Source: Nematostella vectensis (taxonomy: Eukaryota > Cnidaria > Anthozoa > Actiniaria > Edwardsiidae). From it: a DNA stretch of 64,000 nucleotides. The stretch's first letter is position 1. Every line of letters starts with the position of its first letter. A program made the position numbers and the translations under genes. The stretch covers positions 1,156,501 through 1,220,500 of the forward strand of contig NC_064035.1 of assembly GCF_932526225.1 (NCBI RefSeq). The letters run 5' to 3'. The notes under the pieces are model-generated. The model did no database searches and was not told where the DNA came from. It saw only the letters and a list, made by a program, of their open reading frames with translations. This document shows, piece after piece, positions 26,438 through 36,735 of this stretch.

Positions 26438-28157
26438 TTTCTTTCTGGAGTTTCTGATGATTCTGGGCAGTGGTACCTCCAACTGGTTGATGGTCTGATT
26501 ATTGACTCCGTTGACTCCCTGTGTGACAAGATCAATGACTTTTTTGTAAGTCTCACCTCCGGTTTCACCCCCCTGGCACAGTCGGATGTTAAAGAAATTA
26601 TTGTGGATTCTGTACCTCCAGACCTGCTCGCAACGCCATGGGAAGCAGAATTAGCGCTCCGTGGGATCAAAGTAAAAAAAGCCCCTGGCCCGGACGGTCT
26701 CCCGAACATAATCTTAAAGGAGTTTGCTCATGAGCTTGGTCCCGTTGTTAGTGACATTTACAACGCGTCATTGGTTGAGGGATCGCTCCCTTCCCTGCTG
26801 AAAAGTGCAATTGTAAAACCCCTTCCCAAGCAGAAACCCGCTAAGTCTGTAGAAAAAGACATTAGACCAGTTTCTTTAACAAGTCAAGTCGCTAAAATAA
26901 TGGAAAGTTTCACCTTGTCCCGGATTACGCCCTCATTAACTAGTAAACTTGACCCCAAACAGTTCGCCCTTGCAGGTAGATCAACTTCTCAAGCGTTAGT
27001 CTATTTATTACATATCGCATTAGAAGCGCTGGATAATGGCAGCTGTTCGCTAAGATTCTTTTTTGCAGACTTCAAAAAGGGCTTTGATATTATTGATCAT
27101 CGTATCTTGCTAAGTAAGCTTTCTAGATATGGGTTACACCCCTCCTTAGTCAGGTGGGTTGCCGCTTTTCTTCAAGGCAGGTCACAGAGTGTCCAAATTG
27201 CTAACTCGTCATCAGCTTGTAAATCCCCAAATGGTGGAATTCCTCAGGGAACCAAATTGAGCCCCATTTTATTTGCAGTTATGGTAGATGATCTAGTGCG
27301 CGCCTGGGGTCCTAGGGTGAAATACGTTGATGACTTATCTATTCTAGAAATAATTCCTCGCAACGCTCCATCTGTCATGAGACATATGGTAAATAATGTC
27401 AACAATTTCGCACAAAATAATAACATGCTGTTAAATCCTAGTAAGTGCAAGGAGATGCGGGTTGATTTTTTACAGTACAATAGTTCTCAGTGCCAACCAA
27501 TAGCGGTCGGCGGTTCCGTTATTGAGTCAGTCACCAGTTTCAAGCTTCTCGGTGTGTATATCTCTTCGGACCTTAGTTGGTCATCGCACTGTGACTATGT
27601 GATCAAAAAGTCAAACCGTCGTCTCTATGCACTCAGAAAACTAAAATCATGTGGTGTCTCACAAAGGGACTTAGTGTCTGTGTACTGTTCTCTTATAAGG
27701 TCCATCTTAGAGTATGCCTGCGTTGTCTTTTCCAACCTTCCGCAATACCTATGTGCTGCCTTAGAAAGAATTCAAAAAAGATCTCTAGGAATAATTTTCG
27801 GTAGTGGCCTTAGCTATGAGGACGCCCTCGAACGCGCATGCTTGTCTTCTTTAGAGGCGCGGCGTCACAATGTGTGCAGAAAATTCATAAGCAATATCAA
27901 ACAGGGGAGCGTCTTATACCCCCTAGTGTCAAGCAGACTTATATCCTCCAACTCGCCATACTCCCTAAGATCTAAGCGCTCACATAGTGTGGTTTCGGGT
28001 CGCACGGACCGTTTTTCCAAATTCGTCTCAGCGCAATATGCTGGGGATTTAATGTTATTATGAATTATGTATGGTGTAATGTATTTTGTAGTTAGCTGAC
28101 CCTACCGGTAATTCAGTTGTAAAAGAACTGCAAACGGTTGAAATAAACGAGCATTAT
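26438..28157 (+). mobile_element. 5'-truncated LINE inserted into the older LINE
   Basis: TAATAT occurs at 26432-26437 and again at 28158-28163, flanking 1720 bp. Removing the insert and one TAATAT restores the host LINE reading across the junction (…CPPNI followed by CGIFNRHSANYNLRQADF). The insert carries an uninterrupted reverse transcriptase frame open from about 26470 to 28063, with KKAPGPDGLPN, RPVSLTSQVAK, ADFKKGFDIIDH, GGIPQGTKLSPILF and the catalytic YVDD, then a thumb region (GVYISSDLSWSSHCDYV). The endonuclease part is absent through 5' truncation. It is younger and better preserved than its host. The 3' end is short and A/T-rich (aaataaacgagcatta). Confidence 0.88.
26603..28063 (+). 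CDS. LINE reverse transcriptase (partial, intact frame)
   Basis: A frame of 486 codons from an internal Met covers fingers, palm and thumb of a non-LTR retrotransposon reverse transcriptase, with GIPQGTKLSP and catalytic YVDD. Open frame extends at least 40 codons upstream of this Met, so the true protein began further 5' in the full-length element. Expression from this truncated copy is unlikely. Confidence 0.8.
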   Translation: MDSVPPDLLATPWEAELALRGIKVKKAPGPDGLPNIILKEFAHELGPVVSDIYNASLVEGSLPSLLKSAIVKPLPKQKPAKSVEKDIRPVSLTSQVAKIMESFTLSRITPSLTSKLDPKQFALAGRSTSQALVYLLHIALEALDNGSCSLRFFFADFKKGFDIIDHRILLSKLSRYGLHPSLVRWVAAFLQGRSQSVQIANSSSACKSPNGGIPQGTKLSPILFAVMVDDLVRAWGPRVKYVDDLSILEIIPRNAPSVMRHMVNNVNNFAQNNNMLLNPSKCKEMRVDFLQYNSSQCQPIAVGGSVIESVTSFKLLGVYISSDLSWSSHCDYVIKKSNRRLYALRKLKSCGVSQRDLVSVYCSLIRSILEYACVVFSNLPQYLCAALERIQKRSLGIIFGSGLSYEDALERACLSSLEARRHNVCRKFISNIKQGSVLYPLVSSRLISSNSPYSLRSKRSHSVVSGRTDRFSKFVSAQYAGDLMLL

Positions 28158-28703
28158 TAATATCTGCGGCATTTTTAACAGACACAGTGCCAACTATAAT
28201 CTAAGGCAAGCAGATTTCTCCCTTCCAAGGTACAACACCACTACTTATGGAAAGCACTCTTTAAGGTACCTTGGGCCAAAGCTTTGGGGGAAACTGTCAC
28301 TATAAGATCGTCAACGAGTTTAAATACTTTTAAACGCAAAATAAGAGAAATCGACATTTCCCTTCTAATTGATAATGGAACAAAATGCTGCTCTTTGTGC
28401 AAAAATTAATAACTATTTTAAAATTCTACATTTATACGAATATTTTTTATTTCTTTTATTTTTTATTCTATCTTATATTAATTAAATTAGTTATAAAGTA
28501 GTAGTAGTATCAATATAAAGTATCAGTATATATAGCTCTTAATTTTAGTATTTACAGATATAATATTTTTTCCCCTCTCATTTCGATGTTTTGGTTGTGG
28601 CCCCATATTAGTCCGGACTGCGTTTCCTAAGCTAGACGGTCTCCGACACTTTAATAAAGTTTATCATCATCATCATCAAACTTTGAAATATCAGGTCAAA
28701 ATC

Positions 28704-29530
28704 AATTTATTCACGAACATATTGTTTAATTTGTTTACAGTCCAAGATAGCATATTTACTCAGGCTGGTGTCCACAAACGACTTGCTGGACTAAATGTAT
28801 CCAAGAGCAGTGGCCCTGATGGTATCTCACCCCGTGTGTTACGGGATCTGGCAAAGGAACTTTCCGGGATGCTGTGCTTTATTTTCAACCAAAGCTACAA
28901 TGAGGGGACCTTACCAGCTATTTGGCTAAATGCGATGGTCGACCCAATACACAAAAAGTCAGCTAAGATCTTCCGGAAACCTATCGCCCTAATTCTCCTA
29001 CCTGCATCAGCTGCAAGATCATGGAACACATTGATCTGAGCCATCTGAACAAACACATATCATCTAAAAACATATATCAATATTTCAACATGGCTTTCGT
29101 GCGGGCTTGTCTTGTGAAACCCAGCTAGTCCTCACTTTTCATGACTGGGCAACCATGCTAAACCATCATGACCAAGTGGATGCTCTGCTCCTAGACTACA
29201 GTAAAGCTTTTGACAAAGTGTCACACCCAAAGTTTTTTGAAAAAGCTCTCTTATTATGGTATCAGGGGAAAAACATTGGCTTGGATATCTGGTTTCCTAA
29301 GAGGTATTATGTGGCAGTCAATGGTACCCACTCTGATAAAGTACAAGTAACATCAGGAGTACCACACAGTTCCGTACTGGGACCGACCCTATTCTTGTTG
29401 TATATCAACGATATATGTAAAGCATCAAATTCTCAAATCAGACTGTTTGCAGATGCAGATGACAACATCATATACCGCCCAATCACATCCATGGATGACC
29501 ATACTACACTTCAAGATGACGACTCTGCAG
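28704..29530 (+). mobile_element. Old LINE reverse transcriptase fragment
   Basis: The sequence reads as a third non-LTR reverse transcriptase in broken frames: SKSSGPDGISPRVLRDLAKE (28790-28860), LLDYSKAFDKVSHPK (about 29190-29235), SGVPHSSVLGPTLFLLYIND (about 29355-29415) and a catalytic box damaged to FADADD. Stops and frame changes interrupt it near 29038 and 29130. It is a remnant. Confidence 0.78.
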
Positions 29531-29770
29531 AGTCGATTACCAGTTTTTGGTGTATTGTGTTTATTCTTCTAGAAACAAAAAGCCCAAGCTGTCGTGGTCT
29601 TGTACCAGAACAATGAATACAATAAACCAAAAACTGGAATTCGACTCTGCCAAAATTTCGTCTTTACTAAGACTTCCTCAGGGCCCTGAAGAAGTCTTAG
29701 TAAAGTCGAAAATTTGGCAGATTCGAATTCCAGTTTTGGTGTATCGTATTTATTCTTCTGGTTCACGAAC
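29525..29770. mobile_element. Palindromic MITE-like element
   Basis: The two halves are imperfect reverse complements about a centre at cctcagggccctgaagaag (about 29680-29698). The outer ends carry ccagtttttggtgtattg and its complement. The right arm is shared with the solo copy at 19914-19990, so it is a dispersed family. It abuts the end of the old LINE fragment. Confidence 0.65.
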
Positions 29771-29879
29771 ACGACAATTTCGGGTTTTTGTATTTATTCA
29801 AGATGATCTGGATATAGTGTACTTGAATTGGTCAGCAGCTTGGCAGATGTAGTTCAAAAGAATGCATATAAATGTATAA

Positions 29880-30270
29880 ACGGATCCGGGTATCGTCCAC
29901 ACGTAAACGATGACCGAAAACGGAACGATTTGAAAACGATCTCCAGAGTGGAACAATCTAAAAACGATACTCTATCGGTGCCATGGGACGGACGAAAACG
30001 GAACTTTTCGAAAACGATGGCGTGATTCGATTTGCGCACGCAATGCAAACAAGTGGGTCTACGCATGCCCTGTAGATCAGTTTATCATTTTACTATCGTT
30101 TCTGCGTTTTCGTGGGGGCGGTTCGTATCAAAATGAAAACGCTCCGTGTGGACGCGGATCTTTTTGAAAACGGAACAAAAAGGTTGCGTGTTCAAACGGA
30201 AACGGATACGTGGGGGCAGGGTCTAAAACCGCAGGATACGTGAGGGCAGGGTCTAAAACAGCAGCTTTGC
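29880..30270. mobile_element. Possible non-autonomous DNA element rich in GAAAACG motifs
   Basis: The segment is dense in gaaaacggaac/gaaaacgat motifs on both strands. Its outer parts (cggatccgggtatcgtccac on the left, an acgtgggggcaggg motif repeated twice on the right) are loosely inverted. Boundaries and class are uncertain. Confidence 0.3.
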
Positions 30271-30399
30271 CAGCCATCGATGATATCAACTAAAGGTGCC
30301 TCCGCATCTCCGCCGGCTGAAAACTGGCCGTATGCTCTCCCCAGTATTAGCGTAGCTACTATAATACTATTGTATGGCCGAGTTTATTTTAATTTGAGG

Positions 30400-30716
30400 G
30401 GGTCAAAAGGTTTATTAACGAACATATTAGTTAATTTGAGGGGGCCATAAGGTTTATTCACGAACATATTGGTTAATTTGAGGGGGTCATAAGGTTTATT
30501 CACGAACATATTAGTTAATTTGACGGGGTCATGTTTATTCACGAACATATCTGTTAATTTGAGGGGGTCATAAGGTTTATTCACGAATATATTAGTTAAT
30601 TTGAGGGGGTCATTAGGTTTATTCACGAACATATTGGTTAATTTTAGGGGATCATAAGGTTTATTCACGAACATATTGGTTAATTTTAGGGGGTCAAAGG
30701 TTTATTCACGAACATC
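30400..30716. repeat. 42-bp tandem repeat, about 7-8 copies
   Basis: Units contain ggtttattcacgaacatatt followed by ggttaatttgagggggtcataa. On the minus strand each unit carries AATAAA. A single related unit lies at about 28704-28740, on the far side of the old LINE fragment. Confidence 0.9.
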
Positions 30717-31124
30717 GTTTTTCGGTGTTTATTTTTTTCTATATCTTACTTAAAAATATCTACAAGTTAAGATATATCCTGGATGCAAGAGGCCGGTCGC
30801 CTCAACCTCCTACAACCTCGGGATTCGTTCGCCTTCGGGATTAATCCGTTGAACCTTCGGGTTTAATTTGTTGTGCCTTCGGGTGTTCGGCGGTGCGGGA
30901 ACCTCTGGCACCCAGGATATTGGAGATCTGGCTTTTCTTGTGATCACATCGTCTTCATTTTACCATTCGAATACTGTTCGAATTCTTTTTAATAGGCTTT
31001 TCCGCCCTTGCAGGTAAAGATAAAGTTTTGTTAAATTTAAGCTGCGCATTGTTTTTTTTTTTTTTAAATGAGAGCCAGGCTAGGCTGCGACCTTATTAAT
31101 CTTCTTCTACATAAAGTTGTCTTA
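30717..31124. other. Unassigned spacer between minisatellites
   Basis: No gene seen. It contains short ccttcggg-type degenerate repeats near 30810-30890 and a T-run near 31050. Confidence 0.5.
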
Positions 31125-31705
31125 ATTGTCCAAGGTAAAATTGCCTTAGTTGCCCAAGGTGTCGCCTCGGGTTTGAATGCGTTGCCTTAGTTGCGCAAGG
31201 TGTCGCCTCAGGTTTGAATGCATTGCCTTAGTTGCCCAAGGTGTCGCCTCGGGTTTGAATGCGTTGCCTTAGTTGCCCAAGGTGTCGTCTCGGGTTTGAA
31301 TGCGTTGCCTTAGTTGTCCAAGGTGTCGCCTCGGGTTTGAATGCGTTGCCTTAGTTGCCCAAGGTGTCGCCTCGGGTTTGAATGCGTTGCCTTAGTTGCC
31401 CAAGGTGTTGCCTCGGGTTTGAATGCGTTGCCTTAGTTGTCCAAGGTGTCGCCTCGGGTTTGAATGCGTTGCCTTAGTTGCCCAAGGTGTTGCCTCGGGT
31501 TTGAATGCGTTGCCTTAGTTGTCCAAGGTGTCGCCTCGGGTTTGAATGCGTTGCCTTAGTTGCCCAAGGTGTCACCTCGAGTTTGAATGCGTTGCCTTAG
31601 TTGCCCAAGGTGTCGCCTCGGGTTTGAATGCGTTGCCTTAGTTGTCCAAGGTGTCGCCTCGGGTTTGAATGCGTTGCCTTAGCTGTCCAAGGTGTCGCCT
31701 CGGGT
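31125..31705. repeat. 41-bp minisatellite, about 14 copies
   Basis: Units contain gttgcccaaggtgtcgcctc followed by gggtttgaatgcgttgcctta, with C/T variation at gcc/gtc. It lies downstream of WDSUB1 on that gene's strand. Confidence 0.93.
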
Positions 31706-31724
31706 TTCTTTGTCTAAGGCGTGC

Positions 31725-32312
31725 CCCTATGATGTAGGCCATACGGATGTGCTAGATCTGTTGCTCTAGGTGACCCTATTATGGAGACCATACGGATGTG
31801 CTAGACCTGTTGCTCTCGGTGCCCCTATGATGGAGACCATAAGGTTGTGCTAGACCTGTTGCTCTCGGTGCCCCTATGATGAAGACCATACGGATGTGCT
31901 AGACCTGTTGCTCTCGTTGCCCCTATGATGGAGACCATAAGGTTGTGCTAGACCTGTTGCTCTCGGTGCCCCTATGATGGAGACCATAAGGTTGTGCTAG
32001 ACCTGTTGCTCTCGGTGCCCCTATGATGAAGACCATACGGATGTGCTAGACCTGTTGCTCTCGGTGCCCCTATGATGGAGACCATAAGGTTGTGCTAGAC
32101 CTGTTGCTCTCGGTGCCCCTATGATGGAGACCATAAGGTTGTGCTAGACCTGTTGCTCTCGGTGCCCCTATGATGGAGACCATACGGATGTGCTAGACCT
32201 GTTGCTCTCGGTGCCCCTATGATGAAGACCATACGGATGTGCTAGACCTGTTGCTCTAGGTGCCGCTATGATGAAGACCATACGGATGTGCTAGACCTGT
32301 TGCTCTAGGTGC
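31725..32312. repeat. 49-bp minisatellite containing the WDSUB1 stop codon, about 12 copies
   Basis: Units contain tgcccctatgatggagacca followed by taaggttgtgctagacctgttgctctcgg. The gene-proximal unit overlaps the final codons of WDSUB1: on the minus strand gagcaacaggtctag encodes the C-terminal EQQV and the stop at 32291-32293. The array therefore extends from the end of the coding sequence into the 3' flank. Confidence 0.92.
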
Positions 32313-32815
32313 TGTGTAAAGTGGCGCTGGATGATGTTCTTGAGCATTCTGTTGGGAGTCAGTGTCGAGTTACGCAGCGGTGCGTTTGTCATGGGGCTTG
32401 TCAGGCGTCCAGCTTGAAGCCACGACTCGATGGACTCACGCTCATATGAGTAACCATCTGCGAAGAAACAGGATCTCATATCAGGGGACAGGTAAAAAGC
32501 TGTTTTTAGGTATTTATTTTCATTGACCAGGTCATGATGTTCTTTCTTAGAATATTCTTCTTATATTTTATTAGAATAAGTCTAAATGCGTTTAAGCAGC
32601 TGGATTTTGTTGGCAAGAGATTTGCAGACTTCTGCAACCGAAAAGTGCAGTACACCTGACCTGCAGCAATGACAGGATCCCTCATAACATCTCGTGAAAT
32701 AGGGCAAAGGTACTCGTCTGGGATGTTATCATCTATCTCCTCCTTCTTCGTGTCCTTGATACTTCTCAAGATCTTGTTCCGATGGCCAGCAGGACCTAAA
32801 CATTATAGAGACAAG

Positions 32816-32864
<49 letters not shown>

Positions 32865-32911
32865 GCATCATCATCATCATCAGCAGCAGCAGCAGCAGCA
32901 TCATCATCATC

Positions 32912-32957
<46 letters not shown>

Positions 32958-35900
32958 CATCATCAGCATAACATCATCACTATCATCAGCATCATCATCA
33001 CTATGCTATGTTGATAAATCGACCATGAGAATTATTTTTTCTTACCTTTTTAGCCCTCTTTACATTCCCCGTCTTTACATAGTAACTGACGAGCCTCTAA
33101 ACCAAACGTGTCTGTCATATCTACCTTTTTAGCCCTCTTTACATTTCCCGTCTTTACATAGTTACTGACGAGCCTCTAAACCAAACGTGTCTGTCATATC
33201 TACCTTTTTAGCCCTCTTTACATTTCCCGTCTTTACATAGTTACTGACGAGCCTCTACACCAAACGTGTCTGTCATATCTACCTTTTTAGCCCTCTTTAC
33301 ATTCCCCATCTTTATATAGTTACTGACGAGCCTCTAAACCAAACGTGTCTGTCATATCTACCTTTTTAGCCCTCTTTACATTTCCCGTCTTTACATAGTT
33401 ACTGACGAGCCTCTACACCAAACGTGTCTGTCATATCTACCTTTTTAGCCCTCTACATTTCCCATCTTTATATAGTTACTGACGAGCCTCTAAACCAAAC
33501 GTGTCTGTCATATCTACCTTTTTAGCCCTCTTTACATTTGCCGTCTTTATATAGTTACTGACGGGCCTCTAAACCAAACGTGTCTGTCATGTCTACCTTT
33601 TTAGCCCTCTTTACATTTGCCGTCTTTATATAGTTACTGACGGGCCTCTAAACCAAACGTGTCTGTCATGTCTACCTTTTTAGCCCTCTTTACATTTCCC
33701 GTCTTTATATAGTTACTGACGAGCCTCTACACCAAACGTGTCTGTCATATCTACCTTTTTAGCCCTTTTTACATTTCGAACGTTTATCCTTGGTCTAAAG
33801 TCTTGTGGTCAGCTGTAAATACTATTGTATCAATTTCTTTTTTCAGAAAGATTAATTATCGTTACCACATGAAGGTTTCACTACTTTTCTTCTCTAGCAA
33901 TCAAGTAGAATTATCAACAATTCAGTTATCAACAGCCAAAGTTAAATTACCAACAGTCGAAGTCGAATTATCAACTGTCGAAGTCGAATTACCCACGGTC
34001 ACGTCGAATTATCATCAGTTGAGTCAAATTATCAACAAGTCGATTTATCAACAAGTCGAATTATCATTATCGAAGTCGAATTATCAACATCGAGGTCGAA
34101 TTATCAACATTAGCAAGTCGATATATCAACATTAGCATAGTCACATCATCAGTATCTTCACATCATCAGCATCATCACATCACCAGAACTATTAGCATCA
34201 TCAGCATCATCACAGCAGCAGCAATATGGGAAATCCTAGTGGTTTTGGGGGAGGGGGAGGGCTTTGAGTAAATATAAGTGATACAGATATCTGTATTATA
34301 TTTATAGCAGGTTATGATGCAGTGTTATCATTGTCTTCAGTACCTATTGTCAGGTCCGTGAGGAGAACGTTGCCTGTCATGTTAGACAGCTCGTGGCCAT
34401 CTATTGCATTATTCCGGAACACTTCTGAGTACTGAGCTAGGCCGATGGATTCCAGCCATGTGCACACTTCCTCTACTGTCCAGGTCACAAGACGCTTACG
34501 CTCACCTCTCTGCACAAACAGATAAAATTTTTCTTTCAATCTGACATCAATCTGGCTTATATTTTGTCATAGAAAAGATTTATCTGAACCATCCTATGGA
34601 CTGTTTCCGAAGCTATTGTGTAATCAACTAGTATACACAATACCCTAATGGGGTAGACAGTTGAGTAAACTCATTATATCCTGAAAAGAGGTGCTGCAGG
34701 AATGAGGTAAAAGTGATGAATAATGCCTAATAAAATGGCAAGTGATGCTAGAATAAGAGTACCAGATCACTCACCTGTAATACTGAGGGTTCCACATCAC
34801 TCAACTGTAATACTAAGGGTTCCAGATCACTCACCTGTAATACTGAGGGTTCCACATCACTCACCTGTAATACTGAGGGTTCCACATCACTCACTTGTAA
34901 TACTGAGGGTTCCACATCACTCAACTCTAATACTGAGGGTTCCAGATCACTCACCTGTAATACTGAGGGTTCCACATCACTCAACTGTAATACTAAGGGT
35001 TCCAGATCACTCACCTGTAATACTGAGGGTTCCAGATCACTCACCTGTAATACTGAGGGTTCCACATTACTCACCTGAAATACTGAGGGTTCCACATCAC
35101 TCAACTCTAATACTGAGGGTTCCAGATCACTCACCTGTAATACTGAGGGTTCTACATCACTCAACTCTAATACTGAGGGTTCCAGATCACTCACCTGTAA
35201 TACTGAGGGTTCCACATCACTCACCTGTAATACTGAGGGTTCCACATCACTCACCTGTAATACTGAGGGTTCCACATCACTCAACTGTAATACTGAGGGT
35301 TCCAGATCACTCACCTGTAATACTGAGGGTTCCACATCACTCACCTGTAATACTGAGGGTTCCACATCACTCACCTGTAATAATGAGGGTTCCACATCAC
35401 TCACCTGTAATACTGAGGGTTCCACATCACTCACCTGTAATACTGAGGGTTCCACATCTCTCACCTGTAATACTGAGAGTTCCACATCACTCACCTGTAA
35501 TACTGAGGGTTCCACATCACTCACCTGTAATACTGAGGGTTCCACATCCCTCACCTGTAATACTGAGGGTTCCACATCACTCACCTGTAATACTGAGAGT
35601 TCCACATCACTCACCTGTAATACTGAGGGTTCCACATCCCTCACCTGTAATACTGAGGGTTCCACATCACTCACCTGTAATACTGAGGGTTGTTTGCTAT
35701 CTTGAGGAAGTTGTTGTGCCATAGCACCAGTGTCAAGCTCCCCTGGAATAAATAAAAACTAGATATTCATGCCATAAACTCAATACAAGTGGATATCATT
35801 ATTCATATAACAATAATCTTGAATTCTTTGCTATGCTACTAATAGAATTTTACAATATTATCGGGTTATGATATACTCTAAGTCTGATAACCTGCTTTCC

Positions 35901-36515
35901 GGCAAATGCTTGTGTTCAATCAAATAAATGCATATATACACAGATCCATCAGATATACATTGTACCTTATCTCTTTATGAATAGCACTAAATTAAAGCTG
36001 AATAGCAGGACGGTATGACCAGTTCAAACTTACCATTTTCAGTGAGAGTGAGTTGCCATAGCCTGAGTGTGCGATCTCCACTTGCTGTAGCTAGCCACTT
36101 CCCATCAGGGGAGAATGAACAACAAGTCACATATCTGTGCACAATCAAAAAAAGGTCAGTTTTATATACTTGAAATTGTCCAAAAGGCACAACAGACACA
36201 TACCTTGAATGTCCAGTTATTGTGTGAAGTGCTACACCATTAAGCTGTGACAGGAAAAAAAATATTGTAAAACTCTATTTAAATACACCACATTTTAATA
36301 ACCACCCCTTCTTCCCAGCCCCTAGTCTAGTAACAATGGAACCAACTATTTATATAAGCAACACAGTTTTGCAAGATTAGAGTGTACAGAGTAGAGCGTA
36401 TCATCATCTAATGTACTTGACAAATTATCATGCATGTGCACAACACATGTTTTATAATTATGAAATTGTGTTGATGCTTCTTTATTTTAGATAAAAAAAA
36501 CGTGGACTTAAACGT

Positions 36516-36566
<51 letters not shown>

Positions 36567-36693
36567 TAAGTCTGTAATATATATACTAATTACATATATA
36601 TATATATATACTAATAATATATACTAATAATATATACTAATATATATACTAATTTTATATATATTATATTTATATATAATATAATAATAATTT

Positions 36694-36735
<42 letters not shown>

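Larger units (their letters stand above)
23805..28680 (+). mobile_element. 5'-truncated, inactive LINE (CR1/L2/jockey-like), split by a second LINE
   Basis: The pieces are 23805-26437 and 28164-28680. An apurinic endonuclease region (23820-24683) shows NINSIQNKFEEL, the catalytic-type SETKIDSS and GDLN motifs. A linker follows in another frame (24671-24916), then a reverse transcriptase (25062-26009) with AAGCDAIPPKLLK, YRPITVLP, DMSKAFDSL and the catalytic YADD. A C-terminal thumb region follows at about 26020-26437 and resumes at 28164 (NYNLRQADFSLPRYN…YGKHSLRYLGPKLW). The 3' end is an AT-rich tail finishing in (ATC)n at 28664-28679. Frameshifts separate the parts. The usual C-terminal SDH-type endonuclease motif reads LSYNALVY, so the endonuclease Asp-His pair is apparently lost. 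The element is dead. Confidence 0.88.

Noticed and set aside
34723-35724. 333-codon plus-strand protein across the WDSUB1 array
   Set aside because: The 30-bp unit is open on both strands; splice sites, phase and the neighbouring WDSUB1 exons support only the minus-strand reading.
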